64,000 nt of DNA from Ruegeria sp. HKCCD4315 (GTDB lineage: Bacteria > Pseudomonadota > Alphaproteobacteria > Rhodobacterales > Rhodobacteraceae). Below the pieces are notes generated by a model, which saw only the letters and a list, made by a program, of their open reading frames with translations, did not search any database and was not told where the DNA came from. Location of the stretch: NCBI RefSeq assembly GCF_013112245.1, contig NZ_WVRN01000001.1, positions 413,001 through 477,000 of the forward strand, read 5' to 3'. Below, piece after piece: positions 53,960-63,651 of the stretch. Every line of letters starts with the position of its first letter. Position 1 is the first letter of the stretch. A program made the position numbers and the translations under genes.

Positions 53960-54430
53960 TTGTCTGAATTGGCAAAGTTGATTGAAGGTTGGGCGCAGCC
54001 GGGGCGTGTCGAATGGATCGGCCTTCGGTCTGAGAGGCGGTCAGTGATGAATATTGCGGACGACGTATTGATCGCCACTGACGGGCTCGACGGCGACCGT
54101 GGCCACGCTGGCAAGCGGGCGGTGACTCTGATCCAGCAGGAACATTTGACGGCGATTGGGTCGTATCTGGGGCAGGGGCCGATTGCGCCTGAAATCCTAC
54201 GGCGGAATCTGGTGGTGTCGGGGATCAATCTGGCTGCGCTCAAAGGGCGCGATGTTCAGGTAGGAGAAGCCATTTTGCGGTTTACCGTGATCTGCGCGCC
54301 GTGCAGTCGGATGGAGGAAGCGCTGGGCAAAGGCGGGTATTCTGCCGTGCGTGGGCATGGGGGCTGGTGTGCCGAAGTCCTCCGCCCGGGGCGTGTCAAG
54401 CTGGGTGATGCGGTGCAACCTGTTGATTGA
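53960..54430 (+). CDS. MOSC-domain protein
   Basis: A 156-residue protein with a single MOSC domain ([15 protein letters not shown] entry as [48 protein letters not shown]; the conserved Cys in [16 protein letters not shown]). Relatives carry molybdenum cofactor or sulfur for molybdoenzymes. Substrate unknown. The start is TTG (53960-53962), seven bases after AAGGGG. The nadD frame begins near its stop. Confidence 0.88.
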   Translation: MSELAKLIEGWAQPGRVEWIGLRSERRSVMNIADDVLIATDGLDGDRGHAGKRAVTLIQQEHLTAIGSYLGQGPIAPEILRRNLVVSGINLAALKGRDVQVGEAILRFTVICAPCSRMEEALGKGGYSAVRGHGGWCAEVLRPGRVKLGDAVQPVD

Positions 54431-54462
54431 CAACCCCCCTGAGTTCTGAACATCAGCAGGGG

Positions 54463-55083
54463 ATGGAGCGTTATCATATTCCATATGCGCGACCCGGGCA
54501 GGTGATCGGGCTGTTCGGAGGGTCTTTTGATCCTCCGCATAAAGGCCATGTACATGTCACTCGTGAGGCGATGAAGGCGTTTGGGCTGGATCGGGTGTGG
54601 TGGCTGGTATCGCCGGGTAATCCGTTGAAGGAGCATGGGCCAGCCCCGATGGCGCGGCGGTTGCAAGCTGCGAAAGCTGTGATGCAGCACCCGAAGGTTG
54701 ACGTGACGGATATCGAGGCGCTGACGGGTACGCGGGCGACGGCGGATACTCTGGCAGCGCTTCGGCGGCTGTATCCGCAGGTTCGGTTTGTCTGGCTCAT
54801 GGGGGCCGACAATCTGGCGCAGTTCCACAAATGGAAAGACTGGCGGCTGATCATGGATACCGTGCCTGTTGGTGTGGCGGCGCGGCCGAGGGATCGGATC
54901 TCGGCCCGGATGTCACCGGCGGCGCGGCTTTATGCGAAGTACCGGATCGACGGGCAGGCGCGGCATCTGCTGGGTCGCGCGCAAGCCCCGGCCTGGTGTT
55001 TCGTCAATGTACCTATGGTCGATGTCAGCTCGACCGAAATCCGGACGCGCGGCGAGTGGCGCGCGCAAGTGTTGCCGGAATAG
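54463..55083 (+). CDS. nadD: Nicotinate-nucleotide adenylyltransferase
   Basis: Converts nicotinate mononucleotide to its adenine dinucleotide in NAD synthesis; 206 residues. [18 protein letters not shown] contains the (H/T)xGH nucleotidyltransferase site, [15 protein letters not shown] and [16 protein letters not shown] are typical, and the second signature is [16 protein letters not shown] at 54427 overlapping the MOSC stop is an alternative start, but neither has an ideal ribosome-binding site. nadE is also in the window (38161). Confidence 0.93.
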   Translation: MERYHIPYARPGQVIGLFGGSFDPPHKGHVHVTREAMKAFGLDRVWWLVSPGNPLKEHGPAPMARRLQAAKAVMQHPKVDVTDIEALTGTRATADTLAALRRLYPQVRFVWLMGADNLAQFHKWKDWRLIMDTVPVGVAARPRDRISARMSPAARLYAKYRIDGQARHLLGRAQAPAWCFVNVPMVDVSSTEIRTRGEWRAQVLPE

Positions 55084-55149
55084 CCCCTTTGGGCGCATAA
55101 TCTCAGCGAGAGGTTGTGTGGTTTTATTCTGTGGGATTTTAATTCAGCT

Positions 55150-56628
55150 ATGGCTGATCGATTTTCACGTCGTGTGTTTCTGGGGGGATTGGGGGCATCT
55201 CTGATCCCGGCAGCAGGTCTTGCGCAGGCACCTCTGGTTTCTCTCAGGCCGCAGATCCGTGGGGTGCCGTTAAGCGGGGCCGAGCGTCTGGTGGCTGCGG
55301 CCGGGTTAAAAGGCGAGGTTGTATTTGCGGTTGCGGATGTAGCGACCGGTGCGCAGCTGGAGGAGTTTGGTGATGGGGCCGCCTTGCCCCCCGCCAGTGT
55401 CGGCAAAGCGTTGACCGCACTTTACGCGTTGGATGTTCTGGGCGCGGATCACCGGTTTGAAACCCGTTTGGTGGCAGATGGTCGGATCGAAAACGGCATT
55501 CTGCAGGGCGATTTAATCCTTGTAGGCGGTGGAGATCCCTTGCTGGACACAGATGCGCTGGCCACGATGGCGGCCAACCTGCGCGAGGCTGGCATTACCG
55601 AGGTGCGCGGTGCGTTCAAGGTCTATGACGGCGCGCTGCCATTTGTGTACAGCATCGACCCTGGACAGCCGGATCATGTGGGGTACAGTCCTGCCATCAG
55701 CGGGATTTCGTTGAATTTCAACCGGGTGCACTTTGAGTGGAAGCGCGCGGGCAAAGGATATGACGTCAGCATGGACGCACGCAGTGCGCGTTATGTCCCT
55801 GCGGTGGATGTAGCCTCGATGCGCGTCGAGAGCCGAAGCCTGCCGATTTATACTTATCAACCAAGCGCGCGGCAGGATCGCTGGACCGTGGCGAAGGGTG
55901 CGCTGGGCAATGGTGGAGCTCGCTGGTTACCGGTGCGCAAACCCGCGCTTTACGCTGGCGATGTGTTTCGAACATTGGCGCGATCAAACGGGATTGTGCT
56001 GGGGCGGGTGCAAGTAACACGACAAAGCCCGCAGGGCGTGGATCTTGTGGTGCATCGCAGTAATCCCTTGGAGAGCATTCTACGCGGGATGTTGAAATAT
56101 TCGACCAATCTGACGGCTGAGATGGTCGGAATGGCGGCGACAAAGGCACGGGGTGTCTCTCCTGGGAATTTGGAAGAGTCGGCGGCCGAGATGAACCGGT
56201 GGGCCTCGGAGAGTTTTGGTGTGAACGGTATCGCCATGGTCGATCATTCCGGTCTTGGTGATGCTTCGCGCATTGTACCCGCAGATCTGGTTTCGGCCTT
56301 GGTGGTCGCACAGAAGGCAGGGAAACTGCGCCCGTTGATGAAACCTTTTGCTTTGACCGATCGGAATGGTCGGGTCGTCAAGAACCACCCAGTTAAGGTT
56401 GACGCCAAGACAGGGACACTGAACTTTGTTTCCGGGCTGGGCGGTTTCCTGACAACAGCAGACGGGGTCGACCTGGCCTTTGCTATCTTCACGGCAGACG
56501 TGGCGAAACGCGCGAAAATACCACGTGCTCAGCGTGAACGTCCGGATGGTGCGCGCAGCTGGAACCGAAGGTCGCGAAAGCTGCAACGCGCACTGCTTGA
56601 ACGCTGGGGCTCGCTATATGGCAGTTAA
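55150..56628 (+). CDS. dacB: D-alanyl-D-alanine carboxypeptidase/endopeptidase (PBP4, DacB type)
   Basis: S13-family penicillin-binding protein of 492 residues. A Tat-like signal (FSRRVFLGGLGASLIPAAGLAQA) directs export. The active-site SxxK is LPPASVGKALTALYALD (Ser83, Lys86), the SxN motif is KYSTNLTAEM, and KTG is in VDAKTGTLNFVSG. It trims and cleaves peptidoglycan crosslinks. Located after nadD, a usual order in this clade. Confidence 0.94.
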   Translation: MADRFSRRVFLGGLGASLIPAAGLAQAPLVSLRPQIRGVPLSGAERLVAAAGLKGEVVFAVADVATGAQLEEFGDGAALPPASVGKALTALYALDVLGADHRFETRLVADGRIENGILQGDLILVGGGDPLLDTDALATMAANLREAGITEVRGAFKVYDGALPFVYSIDPGQPDHVGYSPAISGISLNFNRVHFEWKRAGKGYDVSMDARSARYVPAVDVASMRVESRSLPIYTYQPSARQDRWTVAKGALGNGGARWLPVRKPALYAGDVFRTLARSNGIVLGRVQVTRQSPQGVDLVVHRSNPLESILRGMLKYSTNLTAEMVGMAATKARGVSPGNLEESAAEMNRWASESFGVNGIAMVDHSGLGDASRIVPADLVSALVVAQKAGKLRPLMKPFALTDRNGRVVKNHPVKVDAKTGTLNFVSGLGGFLTTADGVDLAFAIFTADVAKRAKIPRAQRERPDGARSWNRRSRKLQRALLERWGSLYGS

Positions 56629-56654
56629 GCCGTGAAACCCGACGAAGCCTGTTG

Positions 56655-57077
56655 TCAGACGGCGTGACGCGCGCGGGCACCGCGTTCAATTGCGGCCGCG
56701 TGCAGGCGGTCGATACTCAATTCGTACCGGATTTCTTCCAGCAAACGCAGCTCGGTCTCGGCCAGCGATCGATCTGCGGCGGCAACATCACAGGCCAGCG
56801 CATAAGCTGTTTCGTTCAGCCGTTCGGGAAGGTTGTCGCGGATTAGGCCAAACAGAGCATCCAGCCCGTCTTCCTGTTCGAACAGATCAAACACGATCTG
56901 TGAAACGTGGCGCATACGATCTATGTCATATCCGGCGAAGACCGGCAGCATGTTCACCGCCACTTCGATCTTGACCAGTTCAGCAGTTCGGATCGTTTCG
57001 TCAGATGCCGAAATCGCAACCATGATCGCCACAAGGCAATCCTGTGGGGACATCGGGTGGGGAACTTGCTCGGTCAT
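56655..57077 (-). CDS. TerB-like protein
   Basis: A 140-residue helical protein, MTEQVPHPMSPQDCLVAIMV followed by AISASDETIRTAELVKIEVAV. It has the duplicated acidic TerB/DjlA-like pattern (SDETIRTAELVKIE; AADRSLAETELRLLEEI), where paired Asp/Glu may bind metal. Role unknown; tellurite resistance is only a family name. AGGA eight bases upstream favours the ATG at 57077 over 57086. Convergent with dacB. Confidence 0.8.
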   Translation of the reverse strand: MTEQVPHPMSPQDCLVAIMVAISASDETIRTAELVKIEVAVNMLPVFAGYDIDRMRHVSQIVFDLFEQEDGLDALFGLIRDNLPERLNETAYALACDVAAADRSLAETELRLLEEIRYELSIDRLHAAAIERGARARHAV

Positions 57078-57179
57078 TCGGTGCATCCTGCTTGGGGTTC
57101 TTCAAAAGCGCAGGATAGAAGGGGGGCAGGGCAGGTTCAACATCTTGTTTTGCCGAGTTTGTGCGGCAGGTTGAACCGG

Positions 57180-57554
57180 TCAGGTATTCATCACCGCCAT
57201 TCCGCTCAGCAAAAGCCCGGCCCCGATCCAATAGCGCAGCCCCAGTGTTTCGCCGAAGAACAGCCAAGAGGCGAGGGGAACCAGCACAAAACTAAGCGCC
57301 ATGAACGGATAAGCTTGCGACAGAGGCACATGCCTAAGCACATAAATCCAAAGGATCGTTGCGGATCCGTAGATCGCAAGTGCGACAAGCAAAAAAGGAT
57401 CAAAAAGGGTGTGTACTACGCCCACTAAGCCTGTGGCGTCGCGTCCGTCGATCCGCCCACCTGCGAGCTTGAACAACACCTGACCGGCGGAAATCATGAC
57501 AGGCGTCAACAGCAAGCCCGTCCAGATCAATACCGTTGGCGCGGTGGCGCTCAT
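57180..57554 (-). CDS. Small EamA/SMR-like four-helix transporter
   Basis: A 124-residue membrane protein with four helices. YVLRHVPLSQAYPFMALSFVLVPLASWLFFGE is the EamA/SMR-type half-repeat, also seen in ArnE/ArnF undecaprenyl-linked sugar flippases. GQVLFKLAGGRI fits helix 1. It overlaps the methyltransferase stop by 4 bases, suggesting a joint function such as moving and modifying a lipid-linked or small hydrophobic compound. Single short proteins of this type work as dimers. Confidence 0.8.
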   Translation of the reverse strand: MSATAPTVLIWTGLLLTPVMISAGQVLFKLAGGRIDGRDATGLVGVVHTLFDPFLLVALAIYGSATILWIYVLRHVPLSQAYPFMALSFVLVPLASWLFFGETLGLRYWIGAGLLLSGMAVMNT

Positions 57555-58288
57555 GCTGCCTGATCCTTTACGGGCTTTTCGTTGCTTTGATCCACAGGGC
57601 GGTCTTCGCAGTAATAGATGTCGCGCCCGATATCTTCGCAGACATGTACGCTTGGGCTGGGATGTACAGCGCGCAAAAAGCTGTGGGTGTAGGGGAAGAA
57701 GTTAAAGTGCGGATTGAAGCTGTAGCGGTATTCCCTCTCACGCGGGACCACAATGATGACGCGCTTGCGCGCGACCCGCCGCAGTTCCGCAATCGCTTGG
57801 CGATAATCCAGCAGGTGCTCGATCACATGAGTGCAGATAACGGTGTCGAAGCTGTTGTCGTCAAAGGGCAGATCTTCGATCCGCGCGGCGACATAGGTAA
57901 TGTTGTCCAGAGCTTCCGCGTCGTCGACCACAAAATCCACGCCGGTCATGGCGGCTATGTCTGGGCGCTGGGCACGGATACGCTGTAAAAGAACACCAGT
58001 GCCGCAACCGACATCGCAGATGCTGTCGCCCACGATGTCTTTGGCAATCCGATCTATGCAGGCTTCGGAATTGTCGGTTCCGTCATGAACGCGCGGATGG
58101 TCGCGATACAGGGTTTCGTATTCTTCATCTGTCAGAAACGGTGCACGTTCGCGGAACGCCGCCAGCCGGGTGATATGTTCACCCCAGACCCGACGAGCAA
58201 GCCAGTGAAAGGCGGCGCTGTCGCGTAAGATTGGCGGTACGATGTCTTCAAGCACAAAGCGGATCAGATTGGTCGTTTCGCGTCGCAT
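57551..58288 (-). CDS. Class I SAM-dependent methyltransferase
   Basis: A 245-residue methyltransferase. SICDVGCGTGVLLQRI is the SAM-binding motif I, followed by MTGVDFVVDDAEAL, EDLPFDDNSFDTVICTHVIEHL and RRVARKRVIIVVPRERE. That is the layout of UbiE/small-molecule type enzymes. Substrate unknown. Translationally coupled to the small transporter downstream. Related genes in some bacteria act on lipid-linked sugars, but nothing here proves it. Confidence 0.87.
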   Translation of the reverse strand: MRRETTNLIRFVLEDIVPPILRDSAAFHWLARRVWGEHITRLAAFRERAPFLTDEEYETLYRDHPRVHDGTDNSEACIDRIAKDIVGDSICDVGCGTGVLLQRIRAQRPDIAAMTGVDFVVDDAEALDNITYVAARIEDLPFDDNSFDTVICTHVIEHLLDYRQAIAELRRVARKRVIIVVPREREYRYSFNPHFNFFPYTHSFLRAVHPSPSVHVCEDIGRDIYYCEDRPVDQSNEKPVKDQAA

Positions 58289-58668
58289 CTTTTGTCCTGT
58301 GGTCCGGTAAGGTTCCTGATCTTGCCCCAGTCATACATGGCCCGAGAAGCCCGTGAAATATGCGGGCCAAGTCAGAGCGTACCGCCCGTGTCTTTTTTGT
58401 TTCGGAGAGTACAATCGCCCCAGCATTGTGGCTTCAGTAAGGCTGAGCTGTGAAACCTGTGTCTCGGGCCTATTGAAGACAGCGTTCGGGTATTCGGAGT
58501 AGTGCAGGAGACTTTAGCCCTTTGAGCATGGGAAAACACCGGTTTCTGGTCAGTTATGGCAGGAAACGGGCCAGTGCTTTATTGACTCATGCTGCACTGG
58601 CACAATAGGAGGGGCCGGTCCGGTTGCATGGGGCAACCAAGGCACCTTTCCCGATGGAGCACATTGAA
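58289..58668. other. 380-base intergenic region between methyltransferase and lysK
   Basis: Divergent intergenic region with no convincing gene, tRNA or repeat. It contains a small inverted repeat (TGGCCCG...CGGGCCA, about 58338-58364), a T-run at about 58391, and a promoter-like TTGACT (58582-58587) 17 bases before ATAGGA, which is the best lysK promoter candidate. Confidence 0.4.
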
Positions 58669-60243
58669 ATGTCTGAACTGCGTGAAACCGCGATGTCGTC
58701 CAAGGCCTGGCCTTTTGAAGAGGCGCGCCGGTTGCTCAAACGCTATCAGAAAGGTGCTCCGGAAAAGGGGTATGTGTTGTTTGAAACCGGCTATGGCCCT
58801 TCGGGTCTGCCGCACATCGGTACCTTCGGTGAGGTTGCGCGGACCACAATGGTAAAGCGTGCGTTCGAAGCGCTTTCTGACATTCCGACCAAGCTGATCT
58901 GTTTCTCGGATGATTTGGACGGGATGCGGAAGGTGCCCAGCAATGTGCCGAACCCGGAGATTCTGGAGCAGCATTTACAGCGCCCTTTGACCTCGGTGCC
59001 GGATCCGTTTGGTGAATATGACAGCTTTGGCGCGCATAACAACGCGATGCTGCGGCGTTTCCTAGACACATTTGGGTTTGAGTACGAATTCTACTCGGCC
59101 AAAGAATTCTATGAGTCCGGGCAGTTTGACGAAATCCTCAAACGTGCGGTTGAACGCTATGATGAAATCATGGCGATCATGCTCAAGAGTTTGCGGGAAG
59201 AGCGCCAGCAGACCTATTCGATTTTCCTGCCGCTGCACCCTGAAAGCGGGCGGGTCATGTATGTGCCGATGAAAAAGGTCTGCGCTGAAACATACACCGT
59301 GACCTTTGACGATGAGACAGGCAAGGAATGGACCGTTCCCGTCACCGGGGGCCATGTGAAGCTGCAATGGAAGCCGGACTTTGGCGCGCGCTGGGCCGCT
59401 CTGGGTGTCGATTTCGAGATGTACGGCAAAGAGCACGCGACGAACGAAAAGATCTATGACTCGATCTGCCGTGCGCTTGGCGGCCGTGCGCCCGAGCATT
59501 TCAGCTATGAGCTGTTCCTGGATGAAAACGGTCAAAAAATCTCGAAGTCGTCCGGAAACGGCGTGTCAATTGACGAATGGCTGACCTATGCGCCGACCGA
59601 GAGCTTGGCGTACTTCATGTATCAGAAGCCCAAAACGGCCAAGCGGATGCATTTTGATGTGATCCCGAAAGCTTACGATGAGTATCATCAGCAGTTGCGT
59701 GCCTATCCGGGGCAGGATCTGAAGGCGCAGTTGAACAACCCGGTCTGGCATATCCATGGTGGTGACGTTCCTGAATCGACGCTGATCGTGCCCTTTGCGA
59801 TGTTGCTGAACCTCGCATCCGTATCGGGGGCGGAGGACAAAGAAACGCTATGGGGCTTTATTCGCCGCTATGCGCCCAACGCAACGGCCGAGAGCCACCC
59901 TGACCTGGATCAGGCGGCTGGGTTCGCTGTGCGTTATTTTAACGACTTCGTCAAACCGACGCGCAAGCACCGCGCACCGACGGATCAGGAACGCGAGGCA
60001 CTGGAGGCACTGAAGGCTGCGCTTGAAGCCTATGATGGCCCCACCGAGGATGAGGCGCTGCAGTCGGTGGTCTATTCGATCGGGCGCGAGCGGTTTGACC
60101 CGATGCGCGGCTGGTTCACAGCCCTTTACGAAGTGCTTCTTGGCGCGTCGCAAGGCCCGCGTTTCGGGGGGTTCATCGCGCTGTATGGTGTGCCGGAAAC
60201 AATTGCTCTGATCGACAAAGCACTGGCCGGAGAGCTGGTCTGA
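58669..60243 (+). CDS. lysK: Lysyl-tRNA synthetase, class I
   Basis: Class I LysRS (archaeal/alphaproteobacterial form) of 524 residues. The HIGH motif is in [18 protein letters not shown] and KMSKS is [36 protein letters not shown] is characteristic. The ATG at 58669 has GGAG nine bases upstream; ATGs at 58654 and 58693 are alternatives. It charges tRNA-Lys, replacing the unrelated class II enzyme. Confidence 0.96.
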   Translation: MSELRETAMSSKAWPFEEARRLLKRYQKGAPEKGYVLFETGYGPSGLPHIGTFGEVARTTMVKRAFEALSDIPTKLICFSDDLDGMRKVPSNVPNPEILEQHLQRPLTSVPDPFGEYDSFGAHNNAMLRRFLDTFGFEYEFYSAKEFYESGQFDEILKRAVERYDEIMAIMLKSLREERQQTYSIFLPLHPESGRVMYVPMKKVCAETYTVTFDDETGKEWTVPVTGGHVKLQWKPDFGARWAALGVDFEMYGKEHATNEKIYDSICRALGGRAPEHFSYELFLDENGQKISKSSGNGVSIDEWLTYAPTESLAYFMYQKPKTAKRMHFDVIPKAYDEYHQQLRAYPGQDLKAQLNNPVWHIHGGDVPESTLIVPFAMLLNLASVSGAEDKETLWGFIRRYAPNATAESHPDLDQAAGFAVRYFNDFVKPTRKHRAPTDQEREALEALKAALEAYDGPTEDEALQSVVYSIGRERFDPMRGWFTALYEVLLGASQGPRFGGFIALYGVPETIALIDKALAGELV

Positions 60244-60291
60244 TTTGACCTGAACAGGTCTGGGGCTACCCTATCTGCAGGAGGTGGCCCC

Positions 60292-60693
60292 ATGCGTCGA
60301 TTATTGCTTGCTCTTTCCTTGAGTGCCGGACTGGTGTCGGGGGCGTATGCCCAAAGTTCTGAAATCGAAGCGAACATCGCGGCGCAGATACAAGCCTTCA
60401 AGGCCGATGATTTCGCGACGGCCTTTACTTTCGCCAGCCCAAACATTCAGCGGCTCTTCCAAAATCCGGACAACTTTGGAGCAATGGTCCGCAATGGGTA
60501 TCCCATGGTTTGGCGACCTGCTGATGTACGCTTTCTAGAACTGCGCGAGATTGCCGGGTCATTGTGGCAGAAAGTCATGATCACCGACGGCGATGGGCGC
60601 GTTCACATTTTGGACTACCAAATGATCCCTTTGGAAGGTGGTTGGAAAATAAATGGCGTTCAATTGTTGGGTAACGCTGACCCTGCGGCTTGA
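60292..60693 (+). CDS. Exported DUF4864 protein
   Basis: A 133-residue protein with signal peptide MRRLLLALSLSAGLVSGAYAQ. The rest, IEANIAAQIQAFKADDFATAFTFASPNIQRLF followed by MVRNGYPMVWRPADVRFLE, is the DUF4864 pattern, a predicted NTF2-like small periplasmic domain. Function unknown. AGGAGG lies 9 bases before the ATG. Follows lysK by 48 bases and may share its transcript. Confidence 0.82.
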   Translation: MRRLLLALSLSAGLVSGAYAQSSEIEANIAAQIQAFKADDFATAFTFASPNIQRLFQNPDNFGAMVRNGYPMVWRPADVRFLELREIAGSLWQKVMITDGDGRVHILDYQMIPLEGGWKINGVQLLGNADPAA

Positions 60694-60831
60694 GGCAACA
60701 CCACCGTCACGGTGAGATGAGCCGTAGTTAATTCCCTTTCGGTATCCAGACTTGCGCGTTCGGGGTGGACCTGAACACGGGGTTTGGACGCGTCGCATGA
60801 CCTGCGCGACGCGATTGAGAAAGGGATTTCA

Positions 60832-63117
60832 ATGAACAAGGCAATCACTGACGGCATCGTGTTCATGCCACCTCAATTCGCGAATGGCCTGACCGTCTGG
60901 TCTGCCGGGGACGGGACTCCGGGCTCGCCGACCTATGGCGGGTCCGGCACAGGGGTTTTTGCGCCTTCGGATGCGGATTTTGGTGGCTGTCTTGAGATTC
61001 TGAAAGTGAACACAACACAGCAGCTGCGCTATATGGGGCAGACGCCGATATTGCCCGGTTGTTACCTGCAGATCAAAGCGCGTGTCAAAGCGATTAGCGG
61101 GCCATTGCCTTCGGTGCGGATTGCCGCTTGGGCCGGGGGTGCAGTGGATGCACATGTTGCAGGCGTTGTGGAGCAGGGTCCGGCAACTCAGCTATCGGGT
61201 TATGGTTCAGTGCATGAAATTACGGCGATAGTTGGCACCGGCCAACGTCCGGGGGTGGATATGCCTTGGGGTCTTGCCGCGTTGTATGGCCATTTCGGCT
61301 TGGACATCGAAGGGGCCAACGGTGCCCTGGTGCGCGTGGATGATCTTGAGATATCCGACGTCACCAATGTCTTCCTTCGTGAAATGATCAGTCTGGTGGA
61401 TGTTCGGGATTATGGCGCGGTCGGTGATGGTGTTACGGACGACTCCACCGCGTTTGAGGCCGCAGATCAGGCCGCTGGCGGGCGTCGCGTCTATGTTCCG
61501 CAGGGAAACTACTATCTTGGGGAAAACACCAGCATGACCTCGGAGATGGAGTTTGAAGGCACCGTTACGATGCCGGATGACAAGATGCTGTTGCTGACCA
61601 AAGATTTCCATCTGCCAAGTTACATTGCGGCCTTCGGTGATGAAGAGCTTGCTTTCAAAAAGGCGTTTCAGGCGTTGCTGAATAACGCGGATCATGAATC
61701 GCTTGACCTGGGCGGTCGCAAAATCTCGGTAACGGCTCCGAATTGATATGGCCGCAGCGGTTCCGAACAAACAAGGCTTTTCCACCCGCCGCGTGATCCG
61801 CAACGGTCAGTTCGATGTCAAGAGCAGCACGGCCTGGGATACCGAGACCTTCACATCGGTGGCAACCTATGATCCTTCGGACAGAACGCGACTGACCAAT
61901 GTGGCCAATGTGGCGAATATTCCTGTAGGTTCGTTGGTGCAGGGCAGTGGTGTGGGCCGCGAAATCTATGTGCGGTCAAAAAACGTTGGTGCTGGTGAGA
62001 TCATCCTGAACGCGCCAATCTATGACGCGTCGGGTACGCAAACCTTCACGTTCCATGCGTTAAAATACCTTCTGGACTTCAGCGGCTTCAACACACTGCG
62101 TAAGTTCGGCATGGAGCAGATAGAATTTCAGTGCAACAGCAGGTGCCGCGCCATTCGGCTGGCCACGTCGGGCGGCACATTCCAGTTGAAGGATTGTTTT
62201 GTCAGCCGCCCAAAAGACCGGGGGATCACCTCGATTGCGACAGGGTGCAAGGGGATGCTGATTGACAATTGTCAGTTCCTGTCGGCGGAAGAGTCCTTGC
62301 CTGTTGCGGATCGATCGTCAATCGGGCTGAACACCAATTCGAACGACGTGAAACTGCGCCACAACCAGGCCGTGCGCTTTAAACACTTTGCCGTTCTGGG
62401 CGGTGACAACAACATGGTTCTCGGCAATCATTTTTTCCAAGGTGATGGCATTCCGCAAGGCGTACGCACCGCTGGGTTGATCATGATCGGCACGTATAAC
62501 AGTTCCACTATTGCCGAAAACTACGTCGACAATTGTTTCATCGAATGGACCAATGAACGGGATGCCTCACCCGCTTTCACCAGCGGATTCTCGTTCAGCG
62601 CAATGAGCATCACGGACAATATCTTCTATTCAAGTCAGGCGCCGTCCTGGTTCAGCTTTATCATTATTCGTCCTTATGGGGCCGGGCATTTCCTGAATGG
62701 TTTGGCTGTGACTGGAAACAAGTTTCGGGCCACCAGTGGTTCGATAAATCGGGTGGAAAGGGTGAACACATCTTTTGCAGATCTCAACAACAACAGGCAC
62801 ACGAATGTGACGTTCCAGAACAACACCTACCACGGCGTCACAATAAAGACCGCGCATCCGCTGAGAGTCCGGCGTCAGCAGAACTCAGTCGCAAGTTTTG
62901 GCCAATTTCGTCGAATGGAGAACTGCCGTTCAATGGTAAAGCGCGCAGTTGCGATAGCGTTACCGTGCTCGGAGGGCTTACGGGGGTCTTCAATAACCAG
63001 GTTTTTGCGGCACCTCACGTTTTGCCCGAGCAGGGGTCGCCGGGTGCTAGCCTGACCCTGAGATGGCCTGAGCAGGTTAAGGGCGAAGTATCTGCGTTGA
63101 TTCGGATGGAAAAATAA
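60832..63117 (+). pseudogene. Beta-helix/pectate-lyase-superfamily protein, broken by two frameshifts
   Basis: Read through two shifts the gene spans exactly 762 codons. The first part (to 61740) has a carbohydrate-binding-like N-domain and the pectate-lyase-3 start VDVRDYGAVGDGVTDDSTAF. An extra A near 61741-61742 gives an immediate TGA; dropping it continues as PIDMAAAVPNKQG. The middle part carries the right-handed beta-helix repeats (DNCQFLSAEE; VLGNHFFQGDG; ITDNIFYSSQ). One base is missing between 62867 and 62898, after which the original frame resumes as FWPISSNGELPFNG and ends RMEK. AAGGG precedes the ATG. It is either a decayed gene or an assembly with two indel errors. Confidence 0.8.
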
Positions 63118-63126
63118 TAGCAGCAC

Positions 63127-63150
63127 TGGCCGCTCTAAATAGGGCGGCCA
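63127..63150 (+). terminator. Hairpin after the beta-helix gene
   Basis: TGGCCGCTCT pairs with AGGGCGGCCA (one G-T pair) around an AAAT loop, 9 bases after the restored stop. The tail ATTCTT is only weakly T-rich. Confidence 0.5.
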
Positions 63151-63260
63151 ATTCTTCGGGTTATGCCAGGAACACCTCGAGTTGCTTTGCGGTGCTGACA
63201 GGAAATAGGCGACGTTTTTGTTGGGTGTGCTAGGCTGAGGAAAGCAAATGGAGAATCCCG

Positions 63261-63578
63261 ATGCCGAAAATCGCCAAAGACGCCAGTGTTCAAACTGTTA
63301 TCACAACCTTCGAAATGACGCCGGGCACTTGTCAGGACCTTTTGGAAGCCTTGACCGACGCTTATGCCGAATTCATTTCCAAGCAGCCGGGTTTTGTTTC
63401 CGCAGGGCTGCATGTGAACGACGCGCAAACCCGAATCGCCAACTACTCGCAATGGGAACGGCGCGAAGATTTTCTGGCCATGTTGCGGACGCCTGAGATG
63501 CGCGACCGCAACCGCAAGATCAACGAACTATGCAAAAGCTTTGAGCCGGTCATGTATGACGTGGCCGAGACATTCTGA
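63261..63578 (+). CDS. Antibiotic-biosynthesis-monooxygenase (ABM) domain protein
   Basis: A 105-residue dimeric alpha/beta-barrel fold protein. VITTFEMTPGTCQDLLEALTDAYAEF, QPGFVSAGLHVNDAQTRIAN and YSQWERREDFLAMLRTPEMR are the ABM pattern. Such proteins include cofactor-free monooxygenases and haem-degrading enzymes; the specific role is not readable. GGAGA precedes the ATG. Confidence 0.85.
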   Translation: MPKIAKDASVQTVITTFEMTPGTCQDLLEALTDAYAEFISKQPGFVSAGLHVNDAQTRIANYSQWERREDFLAMLRTPEMRDRNRKINELCKSFEPVMYDVAETF

Positions 63579-63583
63579 AATTC

Positions 63584-63648
63584 CTGACCTGAATCAAAGT
63601 CTGCAATATTAATATGTTTCAAAGTGAGCCTGCAAAACGGAGGCTCAC
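63584..63648 (+). promoter_or_regulatory. Candidate Fnr-like box and leader hairpin before the stress protein
   Basis: CTGACCTGAATCAA (63584-63597) matches TTGAT-N4-ATCAA in eight of ten positions. CTGACC to TATTAA (63608-63613), with a 17-base gap, could be a promoter. Downstream, GTGAGCCT (63624-63631) pairs perfectly with AGGCTCAC (63641-63648) and covers part of the GGAGG ribosome-binding site of the next gene. Confidence 0.4.
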
Positions 63649-63651
63649 GCT

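Noticed and set aside
58289..58668. Possible tRNA or small RNA in the gap before lysK
   Set aside because: No cloverleaf arms or T-loop sequence could be found; only a weak promoter and a short inverted repeat.
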